Assembly: GCA_036308445.1 (NCBI GenBank)
Contig: JAXJVS010000006.1
Location: forward strand, 1 to 7,286
From: MGBC113645 sp036308445
Lineage (GTDB): Bacteria; Bacillota_I; Bacilli_A; Erysipelotrichales; Coprobacillaceae
DNA length: 7,286 nt
Reading direction: 5' to 3'
The position numbers were made by a program, and so were the translations under genes. Shown here in pieces: positions 1-5,991 of the stretch; the stretch's first letter is position 1, and the number at the start of each line of letters is the position of its first letter. The notes beneath the pieces are model-generated. The model saw nothing but the letters and a program-made list of their open reading frames with translations, had not been told where the DNA came from and searched no databases.

Positions 1-3
1 AAA

Positions 4-31
4 ATTATAACAGATAAATCATTAAAAACAA
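4..31 (-). promoter_or_regulatory. Possible outward-facing promoter straddling the repeat edge
   Basis: Read on the minus strand, TTGTTT (31-26) and TATAAT (9-4) are separated by 16 bp, pointing out of the window to the left. The -35-like hexamer is inside the inverted repeat and the -10 hexamer is the first six bases outside the part that can be verified as repeated. The -35 matches consensus only in its TTG and AT-rich DNA yields TATAAT by chance, so support is weak. Confidence 0.25.
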
Positions 32-135
32 TCGTTAATGACACCTTTTCATACTTTTTGTAAAACAAAATTCCACTATTTTAGCTATAGTGGAATTTAA
101 TTCTACAAACTGGAATTTAACTTTTCAATTCACCT
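10..135. repeat. Left arm of a 126-bp perfect inverted repeat
   Basis: Position p in this arm is complementary to position 7296-p at the other end of the window, without a mismatch, from 10 to 135. Identity stops at 136 (T here; the partner gives A). The arm contains the last 8 coding bases and TGA stop of niaR, its hairpin terminator, a direct repeat of TGGAATTTAA (91-100 and 111-120) and a 7-bp dyad TCATTAA/TTAATGA (19-25, 35-41). The outer limit cannot be fixed because the window ends at the partner of base 10, so the repeat may be longer. Perfect identity over mostly non-coding DNA means a recent duplication, ongoing homogenisation, or an artefact. Confidence 0.97.
61..98 (-). terminator. 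Intrinsic terminator of niaR
   Basis: A 12-bp perfect stem (68-79 with 87-98) encloses a 7-nt loop. On the minus strand it is followed by a T-rich run (TTTTGTTTTA), the form of a Rho-independent terminator. It lies about 27 nt beyond the niaR stop codon and inside the left inverted-repeat arm, so an identical copy exists at the other end of the window. Confidence 0.85.
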
Positions 136-634
136 TTTTTAGTAATATTCCTTTTTCGTCTAAAGCTTTGATAATTCTATTATAAATATCTTGATCATAA
201 CATCTAATTGTATGAAGGTGAATACCTTCAGTTAAACAAGATAATGGTTTGGCGTTTTCTTTATTCGTACGTTTAATGAACTGATCAACATCATATCTAT
301 TATAAAGATGTAGATTACCAGATAATTGACCATATATAGGGTGTTCAACACTAACGTTAATAATACTACCACCTAAATCAATAATTGTATATAGTTCATC
401 AGCTAATTGATTACTGTTATGTTGTACAGCAATAACATATTCTCCACTAGGAGTAGGATTTTCAAATAAATATCCTCTAGGAGTTGCAACTATATTTGTA
501 CCACTTGCTCTAATTAAAGCTATATCTCCTACAATAATCTGTCTAGAAACATTAAATTGTTTTGCAAGAGTAGAAGCTGATATTGGTTTATCACTTTTTT
601 TGATAATTTCTATGATTTGATCTTTTCTGTTCAT
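125..634 (-). CDS. niaR: NiaR-type transcriptional repressor of niacin/NAD genes (HTH + 3H domain)
   Basis: This 169-residue protein has the two-domain plan of NiaR (YrxA), the repressor of NAD synthesis and niacin uptake genes in Firmicutes. Residues about 1-58 form a winged helix-turn-helix (ISASTLAKQFNVSRQ, then a GDI-type recognition segment and TPRGYLF wing). Residues about 65-165 match the ligand-binding 3H domain: H72, E80, H139 and H141 sit at the family's metal-site spacing (H, E eight later, then HLH), with HPIYG and PLSCLTEG conserved. Length is normal. GAGGTGG (647-641) lies 6 nt before the ATG. The last codons and the terminator fall inside the inverted repeat. No niacin transporter or nad gene is present here, so targets (established for the family, not seen here) must lie elsewhere. 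It is divergent from the ABC cassette; whether it regulates that cassette is unknown. Confidence 0.93.
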   Translation of the reverse strand: MNRKDQIIEIIKKSDKPISASTLAKQFNVSRQIIVGDIALIRASGTNIVATPRGYLFENPTPSGEYVIAVQHNSNQLADELYTIIDLGGSIINVSVEHPIYGQLSGNLHLYNRYDVDQFIKRTNKENAKPLSCLTEGIHLHTIRCYDQDIYNRIIKALDEKGILLKKVN

Positions 635-653
635 CTTTAACCACCTCGTAAAA

Positions 654-682
654 ATTATAAATGAATTTTTGAAGAAAATAAA
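654..682 (-). promoter_or_regulatory. Candidate niaR promoter
   Basis: On the minus strand TATAAT (659-654) is preceded at 17 bp by TTTATT (682-677). The -10 is perfect but the -35 is poor. Transcription would begin near 647, giving a leader of only about 13 nt that barely includes the ribosome binding site. I saw no clear palindromic NiaR operator over it. Confidence 0.35.
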
Positions 683-731
683 TAATTAATGTGTTGATTG
701 TGCCATAAAATTGTTGTTTGTGTCTTTTGTA

Positions 732-760
732 TTTACTTTTGATAGTTACAAGAATATAAT
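732..760 (+). promoter_or_regulatory. Sigma-A promoter of the ABC cassette
   Basis: TTTACT (732-737) and a perfect TATAAT (755-760) are separated by 17 bp. The predicted start near 767 leaves a leader of about 105 nt before the permease ATG at 872, longer than a ribosome binding site needs. Confidence 0.6.
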
Positions 761-794
761 ATAAGTGTATAGATAGATATAAAAATAATTTAAA

Positions 795-850
795 TAATAT
801 AATTATATTACAAAATCTATAGTCAGCATATTTACTATATAGTCTATAGT
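795..850 (+). promoter_or_regulatory. Leader with clustered palindromes and a direct repeat
   Basis: Between the candidate promoter and the permease ribosome binding site there is a 16-bp perfect palindrome (795-810, all A/T), two direct copies of TCTATAGT starting 27 bp apart (816-823 and 843-850), and a 10-bp palindrome ACTATATAGT (834-843) abutting the second copy. The arrangement resembles a regulator-binding region. AT-only palindromes arise by chance in such DNA, so the CTATAGT copies are the stronger part. No known motif was recognised. Confidence 0.4.
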
Positions 851-871
851 TAAGGCAAGGAAGGTGAGTTT

Positions 872-2125
872 ATGAAGAGATTTGTTTTAAAGATGCTGAA
901 AGGAAATGAAAAAGAATACTTATTAATGATAAGTGTCTTATCATTAATTGTTTCTTTCTTATATGTGTTTCTTTCATTGTATGATGTTATGTCTATAATT
1001 AGTGGTGAATTTAGTGTATTCAATATGAGGATTGATATGATTAATTTTATTGCTTTAGGATTATCAATCATTACCATTATCATTGTTAATCATTATTTTA
1101 TAGAAGAAAGAACTCAAGAATATGCTTTACTTCTTTTAACAGGTAGAGGTATGAAAGATATTGTATTTTATATTTTAATGCAGTTTGGATCTATTCTTAT
1201 GATTGCATTTATTATTGGTGGTTTATTTGGTGCATTATGGATTATATTGTTAAATGTGTTTTATCAATTTATTCAGATTGATTTTGTATTAGCACAACCA
1301 TTTATAGGATTTTATATTTTGATGTTTATTGTATGTGTCATTATTGTTTTAGCAACTAATATCGCTAGATTTAATAAGATAGAGATTAATATTAATGATT
1401 ATCTTAGAAATAAAGTTTATACTTCTTCTCATGTGCCACCTAAGAAAACAAAAGAATATGGTCTTTTTTCAATACTAGGAGCATTGTGTATACTTAATAG
1501 TTATAATCTAACATTAGAAAATGAAACATCTATATCTTCTATTGTTTCTTTTATAGGTGTTATTGCTGGTATTATGTTACTAGCAACTTCTGTTATTCCT
1601 TTTATTTATTATACATTTCATAGGTCTATAGTATTAAAAGGAAAAAATATTATGTTTATATTTAATGGTTTTATGGAACTTATTTCTACATTACAATTCT
1701 CATTTATATTAGATTGTCTTATGATTCCTATTTTATTAATCAGTATATTAACGTTAGATATCAATAGTTTGAAATATGTCATGATAACTTGTTATATATT
1801 TGTATTAGTGATGATTATGATTTGTTTTATTTTACAGTTAAATTTATATAGTAAAGGATTATCTTTTAAGATTAATACTTTAAAATCATTAGGATATAAG
1901 AAGAATAATGTAAGAACAATACAATTTGTTCAGATAATGATGTTTTTATTGGTTGTATTATTACCATTAATTGCTTTTTCTCATTTATTGATAAGAGGAT
2001 ATAATCAGGGAGTTATTGATATTTGGATGTTAGGTTTAGTTATTGGTAGTTATATATGTATATATTTGTTTATTTGTATTTATATGGGTATAAAGTTTAA
2101 TTCAATAATTAAGGAGGCTTATTAA
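872..2125 (+). CDS. BceB-like FtsX-family ABC transporter permease lacking the large extracellular domain
   Basis: This 417-residue integral membrane protein has about ten predicted helices (near residues 16-38, 56-76, 97-125, 146-166, 195-212, 224-247, 270-295, 303-324, 351-373, 384-406). Two FtsX-type units are visible: a cytoplasmic coupling segment FIEERTQEYALLLLTGRG (76-93) before helices 3-4, and FKINTLKSLGYKKNNV (332-347) before helices 9-10. This is the plan of BceB-type permeases of peptide-antibiotic detoxification transporters. Those proteins are about 650 residues long with a ligand-facing domain of about 200 residues between helices 7 and 8; here that loop is about 10 residues. 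AAGGTGA (861-867) precedes the ATG. The gene runs into its ATPase with a 1-nt gap (AAGGAGG at 2111-2117 inside this gene), so the two are coupled. The substrate is unknown. No BceRS-type two-component system is in view. Confidence 0.82.
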   Translation: MKRFVLKMLKGNEKEYLLMISVLSLIVSFLYVFLSLYDVMSIISGEFSVFNMRIDMINFIALGLSIITIIIVNHYFIEERTQEYALLLLTGRGMKDIVFYILMQFGSILMIAFIIGGLFGALWIILLNVFYQFIQIDFVLAQPFIGFYILMFIVCVIIVLATNIARFNKIEININDYLRNKVYTSSHVPPKKTKEYGLFSILGALCILNSYNLTLENETSISSIVSFIGVIAGIMLLATSVIPFIYYTFHRSIVLKGKNIMFIFNGFMELISTLQFSFILDCLMIPILLISILTLDINSLKYVMITCYIFVLVMIMICFILQLNLYSKGLSFKINTLKSLGYKKNNVRTIQFVQIMMFLLVVLLPLIAFSHLLIRGYNQGVIDIWMLGLVIGSYICIYLFICIYMGIKFNSIIKEAY

Positions 2126-2126
2126 T

Positions 2127-3368
2127 ATGTCAAATATTTTAATAGAAGCAAATAGAATTTCTAAAATTTATGATCCAGATATATATTTAAAAAGAGGTAA
2201 GAATGAATATGCATTAAGAGGAGTGGATTTTATATTAGAAGAAGGAGATTTTATTAGTGTTATGGGTCCTTCTGGTAGTGGTAAGTCTACTTTAGTGAAT
2301 TGTCTTTCTACTTTAGATAGAATAAGTAAAGGAAGTTTAATGATATTTGATAAGAATGTTTTATCTTGTAATAATAATCAATTAGCAGAATTTAGAAATA
2401 AATTCTTAGGTTTCATTTTTCAAAATCATAATCTTATTCCTTCTCTTACTATATTTGATAATATTGCAGTACCATTATTATTAAATGAAGTTAATAATAT
2501 TGAAATAGAGAGTAAAATTAAAGAATTAAGTAAGAAATTAGGAATAGAGAAATTATTAGATAAAAAACCTGATGAATGTAGTGGTGGAGAATGTCAAAGA
2601 GCAGCTATTGCAAGAGCGTTAATACATGATCCTAAGATTATTATTTGTGATGAACCTACTGGTAATCTTGATAGTAGGAATTCTCATGAAATATTAAAAA
2701 TATTAACTGAATTAAATCATAAAGGAACGACAATAGTCTTAGTTACTCATGATCCTTTAATAGCTTCATATTCTAAGAAATTAATGTATTTATATGATGG
2801 TAGTATTATTGAAGTTATTGATAGACAAGAAGATACTCAGTTAGATTTCTATCATCATATATTGAAATTAACTTCTAATGATAATGATATAGAAAAGATA
2901 TTATCTCAAAGTGAATATGTAGAATTAAATCCTAAGATGTTTCAAGAGAGAACAGATGTTTATATGATGTTAGAGGATAAAGAATATGATGATAAAGTTA
3001 TAGAACAATACAGACCATTAGTTATGAATAATGAATATATGGTTTATAAGACTGTATATCATGAAAAAGTTAAAATACCGTTTTGTATGATTCATAAAAT
3101 GAAAGTAGGAATAGATGGTAGAATGAATAATTTTGGTGTTTTTAGTGGTATGGTTTATACTGCAACGCTTGATTTTATAAGTGATGATATGACTTTTAGA
3201 TTTAAAGTTATGAATCAAGATGGTTTTACAGATATTATAGATCATTTCAAATCTTTAAATATTGAAATGATAGATGAGAATCATATATTGGATGCTTATT
3301 ATCAATATTCAGATAGAATGGAAAGAAACAAATACTTTCAAAGAAAGTTTTTATATAAGAAAAAGTAA
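2127..3368 (+). CDS. ABC transporter ATPase (LolD/BceA/MacB type) with a C-terminal extension
   Basis: Residues 1 to about 230 are a complete nucleotide-binding domain: Walker A GPSGSGKST (47-55), Q-loop Q99, signature CSGGECQ (151-157, with Cys at the usual Leu position), Walker B IIICDEP with catalytic E176, D-loop NLD (180-182) and H-loop H208. The NLIPSLTIFDNIAVPLL stretch is typical of MacB/LolD-type ATPases, fitting the upstream permease. Such ATPases are usually 220-260 residues; this one has 413. The extra roughly 180 residues (about 235-413) are soluble, rich in Asp, Tyr and Met, and not a second ATPase or a CBS domain that I recognise. A mixed alpha/beta cytoplasmic domain is likely. 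It is translated with the permease from AAGGAGG (2111-2117). It should power the permease; the role of the extension is unknown. Confidence 0.9.
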   Translation: MSNILIEANRISKIYDPDIYLKRGKNEYALRGVDFILEEGDFISVMGPSGSGKSTLVNCLSTLDRISKGSLMIFDKNVLSCNNNQLAEFRNKFLGFIFQNHNLIPSLTIFDNIAVPLLLNEVNNIEIESKIKELSKKLGIEKLLDKKPDECSGGECQRAAIARALIHDPKIIICDEPTGNLDSRNSHEILKILTELNHKGTTIVLVTHDPLIASYSKKLMYLYDGSIIEVIDRQEDTQLDFYHHILKLTSNDNDIEKILSQSEYVELNPKMFQERTDVYMMLEDKEYDDKVIEQYRPLVMNNEYMVYKTVYHEKVKIPFCMIHKMKVGIDGRMNNFGVFSGMVYTATLDFISDDMTFRFKVMNQDGFTDIIDHFKSLNIEMIDENHILDAYYQYSDRMERNKYFQRKFLYKKK

Positions 3369-3398
3369 TCTACACAAGTATTACACTTGTGTAGATTA
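3366..3398 (+). other. Stem-loop containing the ATPase stop codon
   Basis: A perfect 14-bp inverted repeat (3366-3379 with 3385-3398, 5-nt loop) begins exactly at the TAA of the ATPase gene and ends 12 nt before the next ribosome binding site. No T-run follows on the plus strand, so it is not a standard terminator. It may stabilise the upstream mRNA or lower expression of the small downstream gene. On the minus strand it would be followed by T-rich DNA, but no minus gene reaches it. Confidence 0.75.
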
Positions 3399-3410
3399 TG
3401 ATGAAGTAAA

Positions 3411-3418
3411 GGGTGGTG
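3411..3418 (+). promoter_or_regulatory. Ribosome binding site fixing the start at 3424
   Basis: GGGTGGTG lies 5 nt before ATG 3424. The longer open frame from 3274 overlaps the ATPase coding region and has no such site. Confidence 0.6.
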
Positions 3419-3423
3419 TTTTT

Positions 3424-3750
3424 ATGTATGGTGAAATGTTGTTAACATTAATATTCTTGGCAATAATTATGGCTATTTATTTGAATAATAGAAAGAAAAT
3501 GATTGCTGAAAATAATAAAACAATGACATATGATTTAATTATTAAATTTAATAATGATAATTATGTAGATATTAGAAAGATAAAATACTTTAAGGATATT
3601 GCAGGATGGGTAAGATATGGAGAATATGGCTTTAGAGGTAATTCAGTATTAAATAAAGATTTATTAGAAGAGTTTGTAGTGGAGACTTTGAATATTTCTA
3701 AAGACTCTTTTAGAGTTATAAGTCCTACTCAGTTTTATATACCGAGCTAA
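3424..3750 (+). CDS. Small single-pass membrane protein of the ABC cassette, function unknown
   Basis: The product has 108 residues. One hydrophobic helix (about 5-20, LLTLIFLAIIMAIYL) is followed by the positive cluster NNRKK, which by the positive-inside rule places the rest in the cytoplasm. The soluble part (about 30-108) alternates hydrophobic and polar residues (YDLIIKF, a GWVRYGEYGFRG turn, then a helix and FRVISPTQFYIP), suggesting a small alpha/beta domain. It follows the ATPase on the same strand after a 55-nt gap holding a stem-loop, so it is probably the third gene of the operon. I do not recognise the family. It could be an accessory subunit of the transporter (inference from position). 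The frame following its stop looks coding-like, so the C-terminus might be truncated by a frameshift. Confidence 0.7.
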   Translation: MYGEMLLTLIFLAIIMAIYLNNRKKMIAENNKTMTYDLIIKFNNDNYVDIRKIKYFKDIAGWVRYGEYGFRGNSVLNKDLLEEFVVETLNISKDSFRVISPTQFYIPS

Positions 3751-3967
3751 GGTAGAAAGTAAATCAACAGTATTTAAAGATAAATATCCTATTATCTTGG
3801 AGAAATTCATCATAGAAATGAATGATATGAAAGATTTAAATGATTTTATTTTCTAGTAGGTTATAGATAAAAGGATACATAATATCTTGAATTTAAGTAA
3901 TCAAACCATTAGTGACATCAATAACATGCTTAGTTATTTTATAAGTATATTTGTCCTTATATGTTAA
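3722..3967 (+). pseudogene. Possible decayed coding remnant with tandem TAG stops
   Basis: Beginning within the end of the small membrane gene, another frame stays open for about 44 codons with protein-like composition (for example KFIIEMNDMKDLNDFIF). It meets TAG TAG at 3854-3859, then stays open to TAA at 3965-3967. There is no good start with a ribosome binding site. The first half could be the lost C-terminus of the upstream gene after a one-base shift near 3745. The segment loosely resembles the FRFKVMNQDGFTDIIDHF stretch in the ATPase extension, too weak to count as homology. Otherwise the 325 bp between 3750 and 4076 hold only the promoter and operator at their right end. Confidence 0.3.
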
Positions 3968-4000
3968 AACACTTAAAATTAATATGCTACCAAACAATGA

Positions 4001-4029
4001 TTGACAACATATGTCGTAAAATATATAAT
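4001..4029 (+). promoter_or_regulatory. Perfect-consensus sigma-A promoter
   Basis: TTGACA (4001-4006), a 17-bp spacer and TATAAT (4024-4029) match consensus at all twelve positions with optimal spacing. The expected start is about 4036. An 8-bp palindrome ACATATGT lies in the spacer (4007-4014). A promoter this strong usually needs a repressor, consistent with the operator just downstream. Confidence 0.9.
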
Positions 4030-4035
4030 AATATT

Positions 4036-4049
4036 AGAAAACGTTTTCT
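4036..4049 (+). promoter_or_regulatory. cre-like / LacI-family operator on the transcription start
   Basis: AGAAAACGTTTTCT is a perfect 14-bp palindrome with the central CG typical of LacI/GalR operators. It differs from a strong CcpA cre (TGAAAACGTTTTCA core) only in its outermost base pair. It begins 6 bp after the -10 box, where a bound repressor would block initiation. Catabolite repression by CcpA, or control by a local LacI-family protein, is therefore likely (inference). Confidence 0.7.
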
Positions 4050-4075
4050 GTTAATTATTAATATGGAGGTGTGTT

Positions 4076-4873
4076 ATGAAAAAAATTCTATTTTTATCTA
4101 TTCTTACTTTTTTGATTTGTATTCCCATTAAGGTTAATGCAACTACGAAATTAGAAATACCTGAGCCTATGCCTGCAAACACATTAATTAGATATGTTAG
4201 TGATACAAAATATGAAATAATAAATGATAATTTGAAAAAACAGCAATTTGAATATAACGAAAATGATTATAATGAAATTATCCCTACTAGTATAAATCCT
4301 TCAACTGATCAAAGTGTTATTGAAACATATCCAGCTCCATGTAAAGATATGTTTGTTCAATATGGTACTGATGGATTGGTTAATAAAATATATGTACCAA
4401 AGAATATTTCTATAAATTCAAATGTTACTGTAGTTGAGTCAACTTATGCTATAAATAATAATGAAGAGAATTTACAATTATTGGGTGTAGATGATCCTCA
4501 TTATAGTTTGATTGCTCAGTGGGGATCATATCCAAATTACTTATGGAAAGGTATTAGTAATTACGATTATTTATATTATGGAAAAGGAAGAGCAACAACA
4601 TTTAGTGATAAAATAGGACAGGCAAATCATACTTTAGTGAAAGGAAATGTAGCAACAAAATTAGCTTATGATGATTGTAAAGTAGGTACGATTGTAAAAG
4701 TTTCTTTGCCAATTCATGGTAGTTCATCAAAAAAGACTGTTACTATGACAAAATGGGATGCTGGTAGTATGCCTAACGCAATAATTGATATATGGAAAAC
4801 AGGTGTATCTTATTGGGGATATACTTATTCAAGTACTTTAAGTATTGATAATGCGGTGATTAATCATGATTAA
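4076..4873 (+). CDS. Exported protein with a candidate C-terminal double-psi beta-barrel
   Basis: The product has 265 residues. A signal peptide is clear (KK, hydrophobic 4-18, probable cleavage after VNA at 22) and the start follows GGAGGTG (4065-4071). Residues about 25-145 form a linker-like region I do not recognise. Residues about 168-262 (GKGRATTFSD, KVGTIVKVSLP, TVTMTKWDAGSMPNAIIDIW, GVSYWGY) have the order of strands and the D-x-G ... I-I-D-hydrophobic pattern of RlpA/expansin-like double-psi beta-barrels, with D228 and D238 at the conserved positions. Such domains act on or bind cell-wall polysaccharide; activity here is an inference. No membrane anchor or sorting signal is present, so it is probably released or wall-associated. 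It is the first gene of an operon under a strong promoter with a cre-like operator and overlaps the next gene by 8 nt. Confidence 0.75.
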   Translation: MKKILFLSILTFLICIPIKVNATTKLEIPEPMPANTLIRYVSDTKYEIINDNLKKQQFEYNENDYNEIIPTSINPSTDQSVIETYPAPCKDMFVQYGTDGLVNKIYVPKNISINSNVTVVESTYAINNNEENLQLLGVDDPHYSLIAQWGSYPNYLWKGISNYDYLYYGKGRATTFSDKIGQANHTLVKGNVATKLAYDDCKVGTIVKVSLPIHGSSSKKTVTMTKWDAGSMPNAIIDIWKTGVSYWGYTYSSTLSIDNAVINHD

Positions 4874-5834
4874 AAAAATATTATTAATGATTTCTATGAT
4901 AATTTTAAGTGCTTGTTCGCTAAACGAAGATAATCTTAAACCGGAATTTTCTTCTGATTATATATGCTATACCTATACTCATGTTACTGATGAAGTTGAT
5001 AAATTTGAAATGGACACATATTTATATGATTTAAATTCTTATAAAAGTGAGCTTGTTTCAAGTATAAATTATAATGCTCAATATCCTTTGACATATTATG
5101 ATAAGAGTGACAATGTAGTTTATTATACTCAAAGAAAAGGAGAAAGTCATAATGATGAAGTTTATGTGTATGACTGTAAAACAAAGAAAACGAAGAAATT
5201 AACAGAAGGTATATATGCTGTTAATGCTATTTATAAAGTTGGGAAAGATAAACTTGCTTTAATTGCAATGACTTCTTCTAGGTATATTCATTTAGTATTT
5301 TTAAATACTTATACTTTAGAGTTAGATGAGATTTATAAAGATGATTATAATATTACTGCTCAATATTATGATCAAAAGAGAAATAAAATGATTTTAGCTG
5401 GTTTTATGGCTGATGAGGAATATAAAATAAGAGATGAATATAATAGTGATCTTACTGATACCTATATAGTAGATAATACAATATATGAATACGATATAGA
5501 AACAGGAGTATTTGAATTAGTATTTCATTCAAATACTGGATATATTGTGTCTTTGGTAGGAAATGAAGATTATATTTATTTTAAAGAGAATGATTATATA
5601 AGCTCAGAGAAAAGAATGATAAGGTATGATTGTCATACAAAAGAAAAGAGTCAGAGTATTGATTTTAAAGGAGTATATGAACTGATTGCGATTAGTGATA
5701 ATTCTGATTATATTATATATTCTAATGATAGAAAGCTAAAAATGATTAATTTAAATAATGGAGAAATAGAGAATCTATTTCATGATAATGTTGAAGGTAT
5801 TATAAATAATGGTTTTTTAGGATATGGTATTTAA
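4866..5834 (+). CDS. Lipoprotein with propeller-like repeats
   Basis: The 322-residue product begins with a lipoprotein signal peptide. The lipobox LSAC places the lipidated cysteine at C17, anchoring it to the outer face of the membrane. The rest lacks membrane helices and repeats a pattern of the form Y-x-Y-D-x-x-T/N-x-x-x-x-x-L (around 99-113, 207-220, 252-266 and 291-305), as in TolB/WD40-like beta-propellers. Sequence identity between blades is low, so the fold is an inference. The ATG lies within the last codons of the upstream exported gene (8-nt overlap) with GGTGA (4855-4859) before it, so the two are translationally coupled. A shared extracytoplasmic task is likely, for example binding or sensing a surface ligand. 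No catalytic motif is apparent. Confidence 0.78.
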   Translation: MIKKILLMISMIILSACSLNEDNLKPEFSSDYICYTYTHVTDEVDKFEMDTYLYDLNSYKSELVSSINYNAQYPLTYYDKSDNVVYYTQRKGESHNDEVYVYDCKTKKTKKLTEGIYAVNAIYKVGKDKLALIAMTSSRYIHLVFLNTYTLELDEIYKDDYNITAQYYDQKRNKMILAGFMADEEYKIRDEYNSDLTDTYIVDNTIYEYDIETGVFELVFHSNTGYIVSLVGNEDYIYFKENDYISSEKRMIRYDCHTKEKSQSIDFKGVYELIAISDNSDYIIYSNDRKLKMINLNNGEIENLFHDNVEGIINNGFLGYGI

Positions 5835-5835
5835 G

Positions 5836-5862
5836 AAATCAGTTTACATTGTGAACTGATTT
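5836..5862 (+). terminator. Hairpin after the lipoprotein gene, weak terminator
   Basis: Arms 5836-5847 and 5851-5862 form a 12-bp stem with one T-G pair and a 3-nt loop, starting one base after the stop codon. Only a short T run follows, so termination may be partial. Confidence 0.55.
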
Positions 5863-5877
5863 GACTCTTACGACTAA

Positions 5878-5925
5878 ACAGCAGATATAATAACAAATAA
5901 AGATGTTATTATAAAGAATGGCTGT
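5878..5925. other. Nested inverted repeat in the convergent gap
   Basis: A 10-bp stem (5886-5895 with 5904-5913) lies inside outer arms ACAGC (5878-5882) and GCTGT (5921-5925). No T-run follows either strand. It sits between the convergent units and has no assigned role. Confidence 0.4.
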
Positions 5926-5945
5926 ATATTACCAATTAAACGCAA

Positions 5946-5982
5946 AAAATTCGTATAACAGATTAAATGTTATACGAATTTT
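5946..5982 (-). terminator. Strong terminator of the minus-strand pair, possibly bidirectional
   Basis: A perfect 15-bp stem (5946-5960 with 5968-5982) has a 7-nt loop. On the minus strand the stem runs into a T tract, and it lies 9 nt after the secreted-protein stop codon. On the plus strand four T's end the stem, so it may also stop transcripts of the lipoprotein operon. Confidence 0.88.
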
Positions 5983-5991
5983 ACATTTAGA

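Noticed and set aside
850..1083. Minus-strand open frame of 77 codons
   Set aside because: It lies opposite the permease start region, has low-complexity Ile/Asn-rich composition and no ribosome binding site. It is a shadow of the real gene.
3018..3245. Minus-strand open frame of 75 codons
   Set aside because: It is fully opposite the ATPase extension, His/Ile/Asn-rich, with no start signals.
3274..3423. Upstream extension of the small membrane gene to an ATG at 3274
   Set aside because: It would overlap 95 bases of ATPase coding sequence and run through the hairpin. ATG 3424 has a good ribosome binding site and begins directly with a membrane helix.
4984..5184. Minus-strand open frame of 66 codons
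   Set aside because: It is opposite the lipoprotein gene with His/Tyr-rich shadow composition.
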